A stretch of 64,000 nt of DNA from Lactarius indigo (taxonomy: Eukaryota; Basidiomycota; Agaricomycetes; Russulales; Russulaceae): positions 60,318-124,317 of the forward strand of contig JAFKAC010000140.1 in assembly GCA_025766275.1 (NCBI GenBank), in the 5' to 3' direction. Numbering within the stretch: position 1 is the first letter of the stretch; every line of letters starts with the position of its first letter. The translations under genes were made by a program, and so were the position numbers. Below the pieces are notes generated by a model that saw nothing but the letters and a program-made list of their open reading frames with translations, was not told the DNA's origin and made no database searches. Shown one piece after another: positions 35,007 through 45,639 of the stretch.

Positions 35007-35392
35007 TGTAACACTTTGCAGAATAGTGGCAACTACCAATCAGCCATAGTAGTAACACTATTGGATACATATGATTCAGGAGGAGCTTTAAAGCTTCCTC
35101 CTACATGTATAAGTAGTCACAGTAAAAGACCAGGACTCCCCATCTTGGTCTTCTTCAATCCACCACTTCTGAGTCCTCTTTTGCCTAGCCTTGAGCCAGA
35201 GTGTACTAGTCTTTACCAACCAAGGGCAAAGCCTCTTTGTCTTAGTCTCACTCCAATAGTTGCCATCATCATAAGGCTCTCATTGAGTATTGTGTCATGT
35301 TGACACATGGTCCATGTTTTCCATTATTCTTTGCTAAGTCATCATTGCCTTCTCAAGTCCAAGCCAGACTAACATCAAGTGGAGACATAACA
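35007..35392 (+). repeat. Decayed solo LTR related to the gypsy LTR at 48296-48803
   Basis: Starts TGTAACACTTTGC and ends GTGGAGACATAACA. It shares with the 48296-48803 LTR a TATA-like box (TATAAGTAG), the stretch CCATCTTGGTCTTCTTCAAT, and the terminal GACTAAC...GTGGAG.CATAACA. It is about 120 bp shorter and much diverged. No target-site duplication is visible at its edges. Confidence 0.65.
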
Positions 35393-35429
35393 AACACTCA
35401 TCACTTCTACCAGGCCCATACACATTGGC

Positions 35430-36180
35430 ATGCAGTATCTCAAGATGACCCAACATCCAACTGTCAAGGCTGTCACATTTGATGAACTAGCAGCAAGTTA
35501 TGGTGCCATTAATTTCCAGGATTCATTAGTGGACTTCATTGCCCTCGTTAATTACCCTGGTCCCTCAGTGGTGGTGTTGTGTGCCCAGGCAGCTAATACA
35601 CTTTTACCATTTTGTTCTGTGCCTGTACTTCACCAAATCAAATACACTTCTAGTGATAACTCAGAAAACTCAGAAATTGTTGACAGCACTGTTATTTGGG
35701 CAGAGCAAAAGGACACACATGGACACACAGTACCCCAACAGTTTGACACTGTGCTTGTCTGTGGTAGACATCAAGGTGTCATGCAGAAAAACAATGGTCA
35801 GTTTAGATTGTATTTTAGTCTACATGATATAACCAAATTCCTCAGGTAACTGGATAGCACAAGTTCATGTTGTCTTCCAAATACCAAGCAAAGTTGTCCA
35901 TGATGTTTTCCACAATGATGCTCCAACTCATCTTGCTTATGTTGAATGGTTTTCACCATTGTCTCCAACATTGGATATCAACCACCTTATGTATAATGTG
36001 TCTAGGTTAACAGATAGATGCTGCCACCATGCCACAGTCATTCCTGTAGGCAGTATAATTAGCAGCATTCACCTCATCCCCTGATCTGGATCAACTACTC
36101 CTGACTGGAATAGCTTCTCTGTGCTCAAACAATGCAGTGTATTTTATGTCAACCAGGACAATTATCTCAAATTTGCATAG
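35430..36180 (+). pseudogene. KDZ (Kyakuja-Dileera-Zisupton) transposon-associated gene, 3' fragment
   Basis: The frame from 35430 to 35849 is followed, after a one-base shift, by a block to about 36178. That block contains HVVFQIPSKVVHDVF, THLAYVEWFSPL, HLMYNVSRLT and FYVNQDNYLKFA. This pattern is typical of the C-terminal region of a gene that accompanies KDZ-type transposons in Agaricomycetes (recognised from memory of the family). A TGA lies within it near 36083. The rest of the element is missing; the copia element begins about 190 bp downstream. Confidence 0.55.
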
Positions 36181-36367
36181 GTAGTTATAGTATTGGATAA
36201 TCCATTCTCTTTTAACAGTGAGGGAATGTCAATAGGCAGCACATAGTTGAATTTACATGATTTTATTATAACATAGGTGGTGTTTATCTGGTCCACAGGC
36301 TAAGACTGACTATTGATACATTGTCTCTGTTACTGTAGTTCCTTGATCAATTTACACAGGCATTACC

Positions 36368-36476
36368 TGATATATCCTGCAGAGGACAGAAAATATGGCT
36401 TTAGTCTTATATCCTCCTCTGCAGTCCCCTTGTGTCCTCTGTGACTCAAGGGCCCTCTATAGGTCGCATTCTAACA
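36368..36476 (+). repeat. Truncated 5' LTR of copia-1
   Basis: Matches the right part of the 3' LTR from TGATATATCCTGCAG to the terminal TAACA. It contains a 10 bp perfect inverted repeat (CTGCAGAGGA...TCCTCTGCAG) which may form a stem in the RNA. The U3-like first ~95 bp seen in the 3' LTR are absent. Confidence 0.85.
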
Positions 36477-36488
36477 GGTTATGGGCCC
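36477..36488 (+). promoter_or_regulatory. Primer-binding site matching the anticodon region of initiator tRNA-Met
   Basis: Immediately after the LTR the sequence reads GGTTATGGGCCC. This is the complement of the anticodon stem-loop region of eukaryotic initiator tRNA-Met (loop CUCAUAA) with one mismatch at most positions compared. It resembles the internal, half-tRNA primer site described for Drosophila copia rather than a 3'-end site starting TGG. Confidence 0.75.
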
Positions 36489-36653
36489 TGCCCTGTGACT
36501 CAACTGATCCTTGCTGTCATTCCTGCTGCTCTCTTCCCTCTCAGCTCTCTACACTCATTCCAATCACTCCAATCAACTCCATTCATTTCCCACCCTTCCA
36601 TTCATCCAAATCACTTCATTTCTTTCCATTCCATCGCCCACATCGCCCTCAAC

Positions 36654-37676
36654 ATGTCCACATCCAGAGATACCTCTATCTCGTCCATTTCTCCTCTCAC
36701 AACCGAAAACTATCGCCTCTGGGCCGATGATATCAAGTCCTGGCTACAGCTCAATGGCCTTTGGCAATTGGTTTCTGGCTCAGAGAAGAAACCAGCTGGA
36801 AAACCCGAAGTCCTGGACTCTAAGGGCAATGTCCTCACTCCTGCTACGCCTCCAGACGAGGATAAGCTGGAGAGATGGGAGGTTAAGGCTGAAAGGGCTG
36901 CTGGAGCACTCAAGACTGCTATGTCTCATCAACTTAGGGTGCATATTAGGGACTGTGAAGACGACCCAATTGCTATCTGGGACACCCTCAAGGCTTCCTT
37001 TGTCCAACAGCGAACTGCCCCTCGCTTCAATGCCTACCACACACTCCTATCCACCCAGAAAGATGACTCAGAGTCCCTGGAATCACTCATTAACAAGGTG
37101 GATGAGCAGATTAGGGTCATAAAGTCGCTCTCACCCTCCTCCTTCATCCTGGACAACCTCTATGACGAGCTGGAGCTGGCTGTCATGGCAATCATTAGGG
37201 TGCTCCCACAATCATTTGATGAAGTTGTGTGCACAATTTCGGTCCTGGACAAGTTTGACAAGCAATCTGTGATCCAATCGCTCAGGAACATGGATCAGAC
37301 CCATTCCAACCCATCTGGGACCTCATCAGCGTTCTCAGCATCATCTACAGCATCTAAATCACGCCCTAAGGCCCCCCCAACTCCACATTCCACTCCCTCC
37401 ACTCCCTCCACTCAATCCAGCTCCTCCAGTCGCCCCAAATGCGACTTCTGCTCTCGCTTGGGCCACATTGAGGCCAAATGCTTCCTCAAGGACCGCCTCA
37501 TGCGCCAGATCAACCCCCTTCGTCCTCCACAGCTTCACCTGCCACCATCTCGTCTCAATCACCTCCAGAAGCTCCACAGTCCGCTTCAGCTGCATCAGCA
37601 AGTGCCCTATATTCTGCTCTCCAGAACGACTCTCACACTTCCTGGAATGCAGACACTGGTGCCTCAGCTCATATGA
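36654..37676 (+). CDS. gag: copia-1 Gag (capsid and zinc knuckle)
   Basis: The start ATG at 36654 follows a pyrimidine-rich leader (MSTSRDTSISSISPLTTENY). The N-terminal region has the LTTENYRLWADDIKSWL motif of copia Gag. The middle (VQQRTAPRFNAYHTLLS and following) is the typical UBN2-like capsid region. A Ser/Pro/Thr-rich linker leads to a CCHC knuckle (CDFCSRLGHIEAKC, CX2CX4HX4C) near 37440-37482. After the knuckle this frame continues only in pol-shifted nonsense to 37676. The protein coats the RNA in cytoplasmic particles. Confidence 0.88.
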   Translation: MSTSRDTSISSISPLTTENYRLWADDIKSWLQLNGLWQLVSGSEKKPAGKPEVLDSKGNVLTPATPPDEDKLERWEVKAERAAGALKTAMSHQLRVHIRDCEDDPIAIWDTLKASFVQQRTAPRFNAYHTLLSTQKDDSESLESLINKVDEQIRVIKSLSPSSFILDNLYDELELAVMAIIRVLPQSFDEVVCTISVLDKFDKQSVIQSLRNMDQTHSNPSGTSSAFSASSTASKSRPKAPPTPHSTPSTPSTQSSSSSRPKCDFCSRLGHIEAKCFLKDRLMRQINPLRPPQLHLPPSRLNHLQKLHSPLQLHQQVPYILLSRTTLTLPGMQTLVPQLI

Positions 37677-40600
37677 CATTCAATTGTCATTGGATCCGCA
37701 ATTTGAAGCCACATCGAGTCGAGATTAGGCTGGCTGATGGGTCTGTGGTCTATTCTGAAGGGGTGGGGTCGGTCCGGTTCAATCCTGTGGTGAATGGCGA
37801 AGAAATGGCACCTCTAGAGCTCACTAATGTCCTATATGTCCCTGCACTCTGCAGGAATCTATTATCTGTGTTATATCTCACTCTCCATCGCCATTTCATC
37901 GTCTCCATTGAGAAGGACACCCTACACTTCATCAGGGACAACAGGATTGCCTTTCAAGCGAAGACTGGACCTTCAAATGCTGCATATCTGGTGGGGGACA
38001 CCATTCCAGTGGAGGAATTCGCCTCATTATCATCTGCTACCACCCTCCCATTGGACTGGGACCTCTGGCATCGTCGCCTCTGCCACCATCACTTGGCAGG
38101 CATCAAGAAGCTGCTCTCAGGCAACCTGGTGACCGGTTTCAAGCTTGATTCACAAGCAGATCCTGATCCAGTATGTGAAGCCTGCAAAGCTGGCAAGATG
38201 CATGCAGATCCCTTTCCAACTTCAACCTCCAGAGCTTCAAAACCGCTTCAATTGGTCCATAGCGACGTCCATGGCCCTGTCAAGGTGTCTACGCATCAAG
38301 GGTACCGCTATTGGGTCACATTCATCGACGACTTCTCTCGCTTCAAGGCTGTTTACCTCTTGAAGCGAAAGTCTGAGACATTTGCTGCCTTCAAGCAGTT
38401 CAAGTCTTGGGCTGAGAATGTCACTGGAGCGAATCTGGGCACTCTGAGGGACGATAAAGGTGGGGAGTACATGTCTGGCGAGTTTGAAGCGTTCTGCATT
38501 GAGCATGGCATCCAGAGGCAGCACACTGCCAGGAATCGGCCTCAGCAGAATGGAGTGGCTGAGAGGGCCAACAGGACGATAGAGGAAGGTGTCATTTCGA
38601 TGCTGCATGAGTCTGGGATGCCCACAGCCTTCTGGGGCGAAGCTCTGGCCGCTTTCATTCACACTAGCAACAAACTGGTCACTTCAGCAGTCCCAGGCAA
38701 CACACCTCATGAGGCATTCATTGGGAGCAAGCCAGATCTGTCTAGGCTTCGTGTATGGGGCTGTACTGCTTATGTGCTGATCCAGAGAGATAAGCGACCA
38801 CTTGGCAGCCTTGGATCGCACATGGAGAAGTGTGTATTCATTGGATATCCTCAGGGATACAAGGGATGGAAGTTCTACAATCCTTTGACCAAGAAGGTGC
38901 TCATCTCAGAGAGGGCTGACTTCGATGAACGCTTTTTCATGCTCCAGACTCACTCTGTACCCCACCTGCCTCCCCCTCGTCCTGATTCCCTTCTTGACAC
39001 ACCTCCTGCTTCCATTTCGCTCCCAGACTTCTCAGATGACGATCTGGACGCTCCATTTGAGTCACAGATGCCAGTTCATGGGGGAGATGGGTCCACTGAC
39101 TCTGATCTGCCCTCTGTTCCTCCCATTTCGCCTCCAAGCGTTGCTCCAGCCCCTCTTCACTCACAGACACCTCAGTCCATTTATCATTCACTTCCTCCTT
39201 CATCTCCATCACCTTCAACGCCTCCAGCTTGTCTCCCTCATCCTCCTCCTCCTCCCTCTCGTCCCCAGCGCTCCAGACGTCCCAGAGATGAGTGGCTGCC
39301 AGAGCAATGGGCTGTCCCAGATCGCTACAAGCAGCCAAGGGAGCCCACACCAGCAATAGTCTCTTCAGATGAAGATGATGACTCTGATGATCCCCTTGAC
39401 ATCATCCAGGCTGGTGCAGCCTCCACAGCTGAGCCCACATCCTACAGTCAGTCCCAGCGTCGCTCTGATGCAGATCTGTGGCATAAAGCTTGTGAGGAAG
39501 AGATGGAGGCACACAGACTCAATGGCACTTGGGAGATTGTCAAATTGCCACCTGGGAAGCATGCAATTGGCTCCAGATGGTTCATGAAGGTCAAGCAGAA
39601 TGCTGATGGCTCCCTGGACCGGTACAAGGCCAGATTGGTGGCCAAGGGCTATTCTCAGTGTCCTGGCTTTGATTTCAAAGAGACATTTGCTCCCACAGTT
39701 CGCTATTCCACCATTCGCATTGTCCTTGCCTTATCAGCCATTGAAGACCTTGAACTTCGCTCCATTGACATCTCTCATGCTTATCTCAATGGCACTCTGG
39801 AGGAAGAGATCTACATGCTGCAGCCTGAGGGATTTTGTCTGCAAGCTGAGGAAGTCGTTATATGGCTTGAAGCAAGCAGGCAGGGTGTGACACAAGACCC
39901 TTCACTCTGTGCTCACTTCTATGGGCTTCAATCGCGTCCAATCTGACCATGGGCTGTACATCTACCTCAGGGATGATGTCAGGATCCTAATGCCTGTGTT
40001 TGTCGATGATATCACACTTGCCTGCAAGGATGGAGCCAAGATTGATTCAATTGTCCAAGAGCTGTCCAGTCACTTCAAACTTCGAGATCTTGGCCCTACC
40101 ACCCAGTTACTTGGCCTAGAAATCCACAGAGATCATCCTAATCGTTGCCTTTCCATCTCCCAGAGCCAGTACATCTCCAATCTGCTTCAGGAGCATGGTC
40201 TGAGCGATTCCAGGCCTGTCTCCACTCCTCTCAACCCTGGGACATGTCTCTCCACCTCCATGTGTCCCCAGAATGATGCAGAAGCCTCAGAAATGCGTCA
40301 ATACCCATACATCTCTGTTGTAGGATGCCTGATGTATCTGGCAGTCACCACAAGGCCAGACATCGCCTATGCTGCCAGAGTGCTTGCCAGATTCAACTCC
40401 AACCCTGGCCCAGCTCATTGGCAAGCAGCCAAGCATGTGCTTTGCTATTTGAAGGGTACAATTGACTACAAGCTTGTCTACAAGCCCTCCACTTTGCCTG
40501 AGCCATTCATCACTTACTCAGATGCTGATCATGGTGGAAACCTGGACAATGGCAAGTCAACTGGGGGATATGTGGTCAAGATTGGCTCTGGAGCGGTGTC

Positions 40601-40970
40601 TTGGAGCTCCAAGTTGCAGCCCTTGGTTGCCTTGTCTACAACTGAAGCAGAGCACATCTCTGCTGTTGAGGCAGGCAAGGAGATCCTCTGGATGTGCCAG
40701 TTCATGGGGGAACTTGGCTACAAGATCTTTGGTCCCTCACTGCTGAAGATGGACAATCAATCGGCCATTGCAGTGAGCAAGAACCCAGAGCATCATAGCA
40801 AGATGAAGCATCTTTCTCTTCGCCTATTTTGGCTGAGGGATGCTGTTCAAGATGGTGTAATCAGTCCCAGCTTTGTGACAACACAGGAGATGGCTGCTGA
40901 CATCTTGACAAAGGCTCTTGACCGATTCAAGGTTGAGAAGTGTGCTAAGATGCTTGGATTATTCAGTTAG
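37478..40970 (+). pseudogene. pol: copia-1 Pol (protease, integrase, RT, RNase H), one internal frame break
   Basis: Lies in a different frame from gag, which it overlaps. The protease has WNADTGASAHMT near 37640. The pre-integrase zinc region is HRRLCHHHLAGIKKLL...CEACKAGK. The integrase core has HSDVHGP, DDKGGEY and an ENGVAERANRT-like segment (here QQNGVAERANRT). A long Pro/Ser-rich linker precedes RT (GSRWFMKVKQNADGSLDRYK, then FVDDITLACK near 40000). RNase H shows YSDADHGG, STTEAEH and KMDNQSAI. The frame slips near 39838 between EGF and VCKLRKSLYGLKQAG, so about a third of Pol is out of frame. The gag-pol shift may be programmed or a second lesion; related elements usually have one frame. 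Confidence 0.85.
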
Positions 40971-40994
40971 GAACTTAGAGCACTGCACATTCAT

Positions 40995-41001
40995 GGGGGA
41001 G
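40995..41001 (+). promoter_or_regulatory. Polypurine tract of copia-1
   Basis: GGGGGAG directly before the 3' LTR start at 41002, the normal place for plus-strand DNA priming. Confidence 0.75.
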
Positions 41002-41257
41002 TGTTATTTGTGGCTAAAGCATCGCTGTTTTCACCTATTCTGTGACTGTACATTGCTCTAAGTCGAGTTACCTTATTTAGATATGCTTAGTCAGGTTGAT
41101 ATATCCTGCAGAGGACGGAAAATATGGCTGTAGTCTTATATCCTCCTCTGCAGGTGAGTAACTAGTTTTACTTTGATCAATATAGTCTTATATCATCCTC
41201 TGCAGTCCCCTTGTGTCCTCTGTGACTCAAGGGCCTTTCATAGGTCGTATTTTAACA
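41002..41257 (+). repeat. 3' LTR of copia-1 with an extra 52 bp segment
   Basis: Begins TGTTATTTGTGGC and ends GTATTTTAACA (TG...CA). Compared with the 5' LTR remnant and the solo LTR at 44815-45018 it carries 52 additional bases (41154-41205) inserted exactly after a CTCTGCAG and ending in another CTCTGCAG. The extra piece starts GTGAGT. Confidence 0.9.
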
Positions 41258-41275
41258 CCTCCCTACCCAACCCCC

Positions 41276-41843
41276 AGTGTGGGAATCCCATTCTGCCACC
41301 CCCTTGTTTGAACATGTTCTCTTAGGTTCAGAATGGTGTAAAGGTTGGGTGGTAAGGGTGATCCAGCTAAGTGGGCCAGTCAGGTGATATGTTCTGAAGG
41401 GCCAGTTCAATTGGTAATGAGAAAAGTGTGAAGTTGAAGAGGACAAAGACAAGTAAAGATGGACAAGATAAAGGGAGTTTTGCTTTGGAGAGGGGATTTA
41501 GAGGCACACAAGAGGCATGATAGGAAGAGAGCTGGATAATCATTCAAGTACATACAAACACTTTTTTATACAATTTAGCTATGTTTTTAGAGATAATAGA
41601 GGTAAGGTAAAGTAAAGAATCACAAAGACACACAGGCTATGTAAGGCATGAAACAGGAGTTGATTAAGCATTAAAGTGAAGCTGAAAATGGAGTGAAGAG
41701 GGGTGCAATACCTGTATGGATCTGGAGGTGTTTGAGACGAAATGTAAACAGAGATGGAGTCTTGCATGGCCACCCATTACTGCAGTGGTATTGTTTTGAT
41801 GGGGGGTTCAAGTCAGCTGGGTTGAGCATGCTGAAATGCAACA
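41276..41843 (-). repeat. Probable 3' LTR of copia-2
   Basis: On the minus strand the sequence TGTTGCATTTCAG begins right after a purine tract (GTGTGAGGGGGAG, 41844-41856), the expected PPT-LTR junction. The other end is placed at 41276 because the plus strand there begins TGTGGGAATC, giving a TG...CA element of 568 bp. The inner end is firm and the outer end is a guess, as no second copy of this LTR is in the window. Confidence 0.5.
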
Positions 41844-44809
41844 CTCCCCCTCACACTTGATGCAGTCTGAGGTTCTGCTAGTGCAATGCAACCTTAAACT
41901 TTGGGAGCAGCTTGGTGAGGATATTCCACAGTCATATCTTCAGTGGGGCAGTATTTGATGTTGATGAGCCTGTCAGTGATGGTTTGTTGGATGAAGTGAT
42001 AGCAGATATTGATATGTTTGGTGCATCCATGATAGTTGTCTTCTGTGGCCAGGTGAAGAGCAGCCTGGTTGTTGCAATGGAGGATGGTAGGGGGAGTGAG
42101 ATAAACTGAAGAATGGCTCAGTAAGTCTTCTGAGCCAGATGCATTCTTTGGCCACATGAGTTGCAGTGACATATTTGGCCTTGGAAGTGGATAGTGTGAT
42201 GATCTCTTGCTTCTGCAAGGCCCATGAGACTGACTGCTCTGCCATTGATAAGGAAGGCAAAGCTGGATATTGCATGATGGTGTTCCATGGTGGTGTTCCT
42301 GGGATGTGCCATCAGTGTCAGTAAATCCCAGGAGGTCATGGTGCTTGTTTCCAAAGGTGAGTGAGTGGTGTCTGGTACCAGTGAGGTAGTGGAGGACATG
42401 CTTCACACCTTCCCAGTGAACCTCACCCAGGTTGTTGAGGAATTGCAATAAAGTGAAGATGGTAAAAGTGATGTTGGGGAGAGTGGCAATGGCTGCATAC
42501 ATCAAGCTGCCAACAGCCTCATGATAAGGAACCTTCTTCATGTGAGCTGCTGTGTGGCATCAGAGGGAGTGTTGGATTTGCTGCAAGATGCCCCAGGAAT
42601 GATGGGAGTGGTGATGGAATTTGTGTTGCTGAGAGAGAAGTGGGAGAGGATGGTGTCAAATGTATGATGTTTGGGAAAGGGAGATAGTGCATGACTTGTG
42701 GTTGCAGGCGATCTTGATACCAAGAAGCTAGTGGATAGGGCCAAGATTGATGAGGGAATAGCAGGAATTGAGCTTCCACTTGTAGTATTGAATAAGCTCA
42801 TCCGAGCTACCTGTGATCATGCAGTCATCAATGTGGACTGTGAGGATAGTAACATGGTTTTTGTCATGGATGGAAAAGACACTGGGATCAGTGTTGTTGA
42901 CACCAAATCCCAAGTCCATGAGAACCCAGCAGAGAGTGTTGTACCACTTGTGACCAGCTTGCTTGAGTCCATAGAGTGACTTGTGAAGGTGCTTGACTGA
43001 CTCCCCCTGAGTGTTGTATCTGGGGGGTGCTTGCATGTAGATGTCTTCATTGTCACTAAGTTCTCTGTTGAGGTAGGCATCATTGAAATGGAATGTGTTG
43101 ATATCCCAGTCATTGCGGGTGGCACTGGCAAGGATAATGTGGAAGCTGGCAAGCCACATGACTGGGGAAAAGGTGTCAAAGTAGTCAGTGCCAAACTTTT
43201 GTGTGAATCTGCACACTATGAGGTGTGCCTTGTATTTCTCAATAGAGCCATTGGCTTTCCATTTGATGTGGAAGACCCACTTGCTGCCAACAATGTTTTG
43301 CTGGTGGGTCTTGGGACTATTATTCAAGTCCTGGCTTCTTCAAGGATTGCAATTTCACAATCCATCGCTTCCTGCCATTTAGGCCAGTCAGAGCAAGATC
43401 ACGCCTGAGCAAGAGTATTGGGGTCATCTTGTGAATCATTGAGGGCAGCTTCCATGAGCTCTTCACTTTCCGTGAGGAAAGCATACTCTGGAATATGGTT
43501 GTCAGCTGCATATGCACTTGAGGTTTCATCTCTGGGCCAGTCCAGATGGAACCATTTCTGGGCTGCCTTGCTTGGTTGTCCTTCTTTGGGTTTGGGTTGA
43601 ACTCCTTCAGTGAAGAGGCCTGTGACTTTGAATGTGGGTTTGGGAATGTGTGTTGACTTGTGCATCAGTTCTTGAGGTTCCTTGGCTCTTGCCATGGCCT
43701 TGGGAGGTGGCAGCACTTGCTGCTGCTGCTTGGTTGATGTTGGAGGCTCTTCTTCTTGAGGTGGAACCAATGAGGTGGTAGAAGGTGTGAGAGGAGTGAG
43801 GAGGGAGGGCCAATGGTGATCAGGATGGAGGCATTCTGCCTGGGACTTGAGGTGCAATTTCCCAGCTTGTGTCTTCAGGAGGTTGCTGAGGTGTAAGCAG
43901 TACCAGTTGGATGGGTACTGGTGCTATGGTAGGAGGAAGAGACTGAGGCACTTGAGGTCCAGCAGGTGGTGCTTGCACCGGAGCTGGTTGCAGCACAGGA
44001 ATAATGCGAGGCTGACCTATGTTGATAACCATAAGAGGAGAAGTGAATTTGATGTTGTGCTTGGCTGAGATGGAGTTCTTGTTGGGCCAGTAGATGTGGT
44101 ACACATACATGCTGTCCATGTTGTAACAAATCCAATGTACTTTGATTCCATATGCATCAAGTTTAGAGCCAGTCCCAGAGTGGACCCAGACAATTTGTCC
44201 CCATTTGGGGACACCAGAGATGTTCAGTTTGTTGCCATAGAGCATTTTATAGGGCATAGTGTTGTTGCCTAGTGTTGTTGCCTAGAGCCTGAGTAGATGT
44301 GCAGTTCTTGAGCCAGACTGCAAACTTGAGAGTTTCAGCCCAGAGAGTTTTGGGCAAGCCAGAGTGGTGAAGAATGGCCCACACATGTTTGAGAAGCCTG
44401 CAGTTGAGAGATTCTGTGACTCCATTGTGCTGCAGGGTATTGTGGGTGAAAGGTGATGCTCAGTTCTTTCATCCTGAAGGAAGCAAGTGAACTTGTGGCT
44501 GGTATACTCACTGCTGTGGTCCGATCTGAGAGCTTTGAACTTGGCACCATGCTGAGTATGAGCCCAAGCTGAGAAAGCACAATAGGTATCCAAGGTTTGA
44601 TCTTTTGTGTGCAAGATGTCAACGCAAGTGAAGTGAGTATGGTCATCCATGAATGTGACATAGTAGCAATGACCTCCAAGACTAGTAGTGGGTGAGGGGT
44701 CCCCAGAGATCAGAGTGGATCTCCACCCCAAAGTGTCTGGCTGACAGAGTCTTGCATTCAGCTTGAATGACCTTCTGAGTGAGCTTGGCATATTGACAAG
44801 AGTCACAGA

Positions 44810-44814
44810 TAATG
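44810..44814. repeat. Target-site duplication TAATG (left)
   Basis: TAATG directly before the solo LTR. The identical five bases follow it at 45019-45023. Five bp is the usual length for copia integration. Confidence 0.9.
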
Positions 44815-45018
44815 TGTTAAAATGTGACCTATGAAAGGCCCTTGAGTCACAGAGGACACAAGGGGACTGCAGAGGAGGATATAAGACTAAAGCCATATTT
44901 TCTGTCCTCTGCAGGATATATCAACCTGACTAAGCATATCTAAATAAGGCAACTCGACTTGGAGCAATGTACAGTCACAGAATAGATGAAAACAGCGACA
45001 CTTTAGCCACAAATAACA
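44815..45018 (-). repeat. Solo LTR of the copia-1 family inserted in copia-2
   Basis: 204 bp. On the minus strand it runs from TGTTATTTGTGGC to TTTTAACA. It matches the copia-1 3' LTR except that it lacks the 52 bp segment. It is bounded by TAATG duplications. Removing the LTR and one TAATG restores continuous coding of the pre-integrase region of copia-2 (NGSPI followed by ICDSC), so insertion followed by LTR-LTR recombination is clear. Confidence 0.93.
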
Positions 45019-45125
45019 TAATGGGAGAGCCATTGTCAATAAGCTGCATGCCTTCAATGGCATTGTTGCAGATGAGGGAGTGGATAGCATTGGCTGAGAT
45101 ATGGCCAAGGTAATGATGGAGGGGG

Positions 45126-45610
45126 GGGGTGGGTGGTGCAATGGGCAAATGCTCCCCCCTTTGTCCTACATGGGACAGCTTGGTGACGGACTCTGGGTTC
45201 AAATCCGAGCTGATGCATTCCCTGCGGACACCATTACATCACCATCTTCCACATGATCACTACGTGGCACATTCCTTACCCGCCCTCCTCCCACTTACCA
45301 CACCCACATCGGCCCACCTTGGGCCGCTCACTCACTACCAACACATTCCTAGGGTCCCACCATGTGCACCACCTGGCCATTCCCACCCAACCACATGACT
45401 CAGCCATGCTCCTTCGCACACGCTTCCCACCCTACACCCTGGTCCCTTCTCTGATTCCGGCACCAACAATCTCACGCCACCCCTGGCTCATGACTCCACT
45501 CTCAAGATTCAAGCTCCGCCACTCACAGTCCTCTGACAGCCTGTCAAGGTTGCAACACCGACTAGACCAACAAGCACACAGCTTCCCCCACGTTGATTAA
45601 TTTCCACGGT
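45126..45610 (+). repeat. Possible tRNA-derived SINE-like sequence
   Basis: Starts after a G run. TGGTGCAATGG (45134-45144) fits a pol III A box, and GGTTCAAATCC (45196-45206) fits a B box, 62 bp apart. The bases around the B box could form a T-arm with 4 of 5 pairs. The acceptor ends do not pair, so it is not a functional tRNA. The remaining ~400 bp are C-rich and unidentified. No duplications found at the ends and no second copy in the window, so this is tentative. Confidence 0.35.
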
Positions 45611-45639
45611 TGGGATAGGTCTGACAAATCAAGGCAGGT

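Larger units (their letters stand above)
36368..41257 (+). mobile_element. Ty1/copia retrotransposon, nearly complete (copia-1)
   Basis: A 5' LTR remnant, primer-binding site, gag, protease-integrase-RT-RNase H, polypurine tract and full 3' LTR in the standard copia order. The coding part has two frame changes. The left LTR keeps only its last 109 bp; sequence further left does not resemble the 3' LTR, so the left end has been lost or replaced. The base following the 3' LTR begins CCTCC; with the left end missing, no target duplication can be tested. Another LTR of this family sits at 44815-45018. Confidence 0.93.
41844..45125 (-). mobile_element. Decayed Ty1/copia element in opposite orientation (copia-2)
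   Basis: Minus-strand copia pol in normal order: pre-integrase zinc region, integrase, Pro/Ser linker, RT, RNase H, then PPT and LTR. The 5' end (LTR, gag, protease) is missing; homology starts at a run of C (minus strand) near 45125. The element is split by a solo LTR. Its protein sequence is clearly different from copia-1, so it belongs to another lineage. Confidence 0.85.
41894..45125 (-). pseudogene. pol: copia-2 Pol remains
   Basis: Read from right to left. The pre-integrase part HHYLGHISANAIHSLICNNA lies at about 45115-45030; after the inserted LTR it resumes as ICDSCQYAKLTQKVIQ (44808-44760). Integrase motifs HSDLWGP and RSDHSSEY follow to 44285, where a 13 bp tandem duplication (AGTGTTGTTGCCT twice) disrupts the frame. 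The integrase C-terminal part and proline/glutamine-rich linker span 44257-43399. RT runs 43385-42700 (VGSKWVFHIKWKANGSIEKY, KSLYGLKQAGHKWY, TVHIDDCMI at the YVDD position). RNase H spans 42541-41894 (HEAVGSLMYAA, YCPTEDM). Several frame changes; inactive. Confidence 0.8.

Noticed and set aside
36395..36480. Peptide MALVLYPPLQSPCVLCDSRA that starts frames in the copia LTRs
   Set aside because: It is LTR sequence read by chance. The Gag start at 36654 has the conserved N-terminus.
39365..39562. Minus-strand frames within copia-1 pol
   Set aside because: They are antisense shadows of the Pro/Ser-rich linker and RT coding region.
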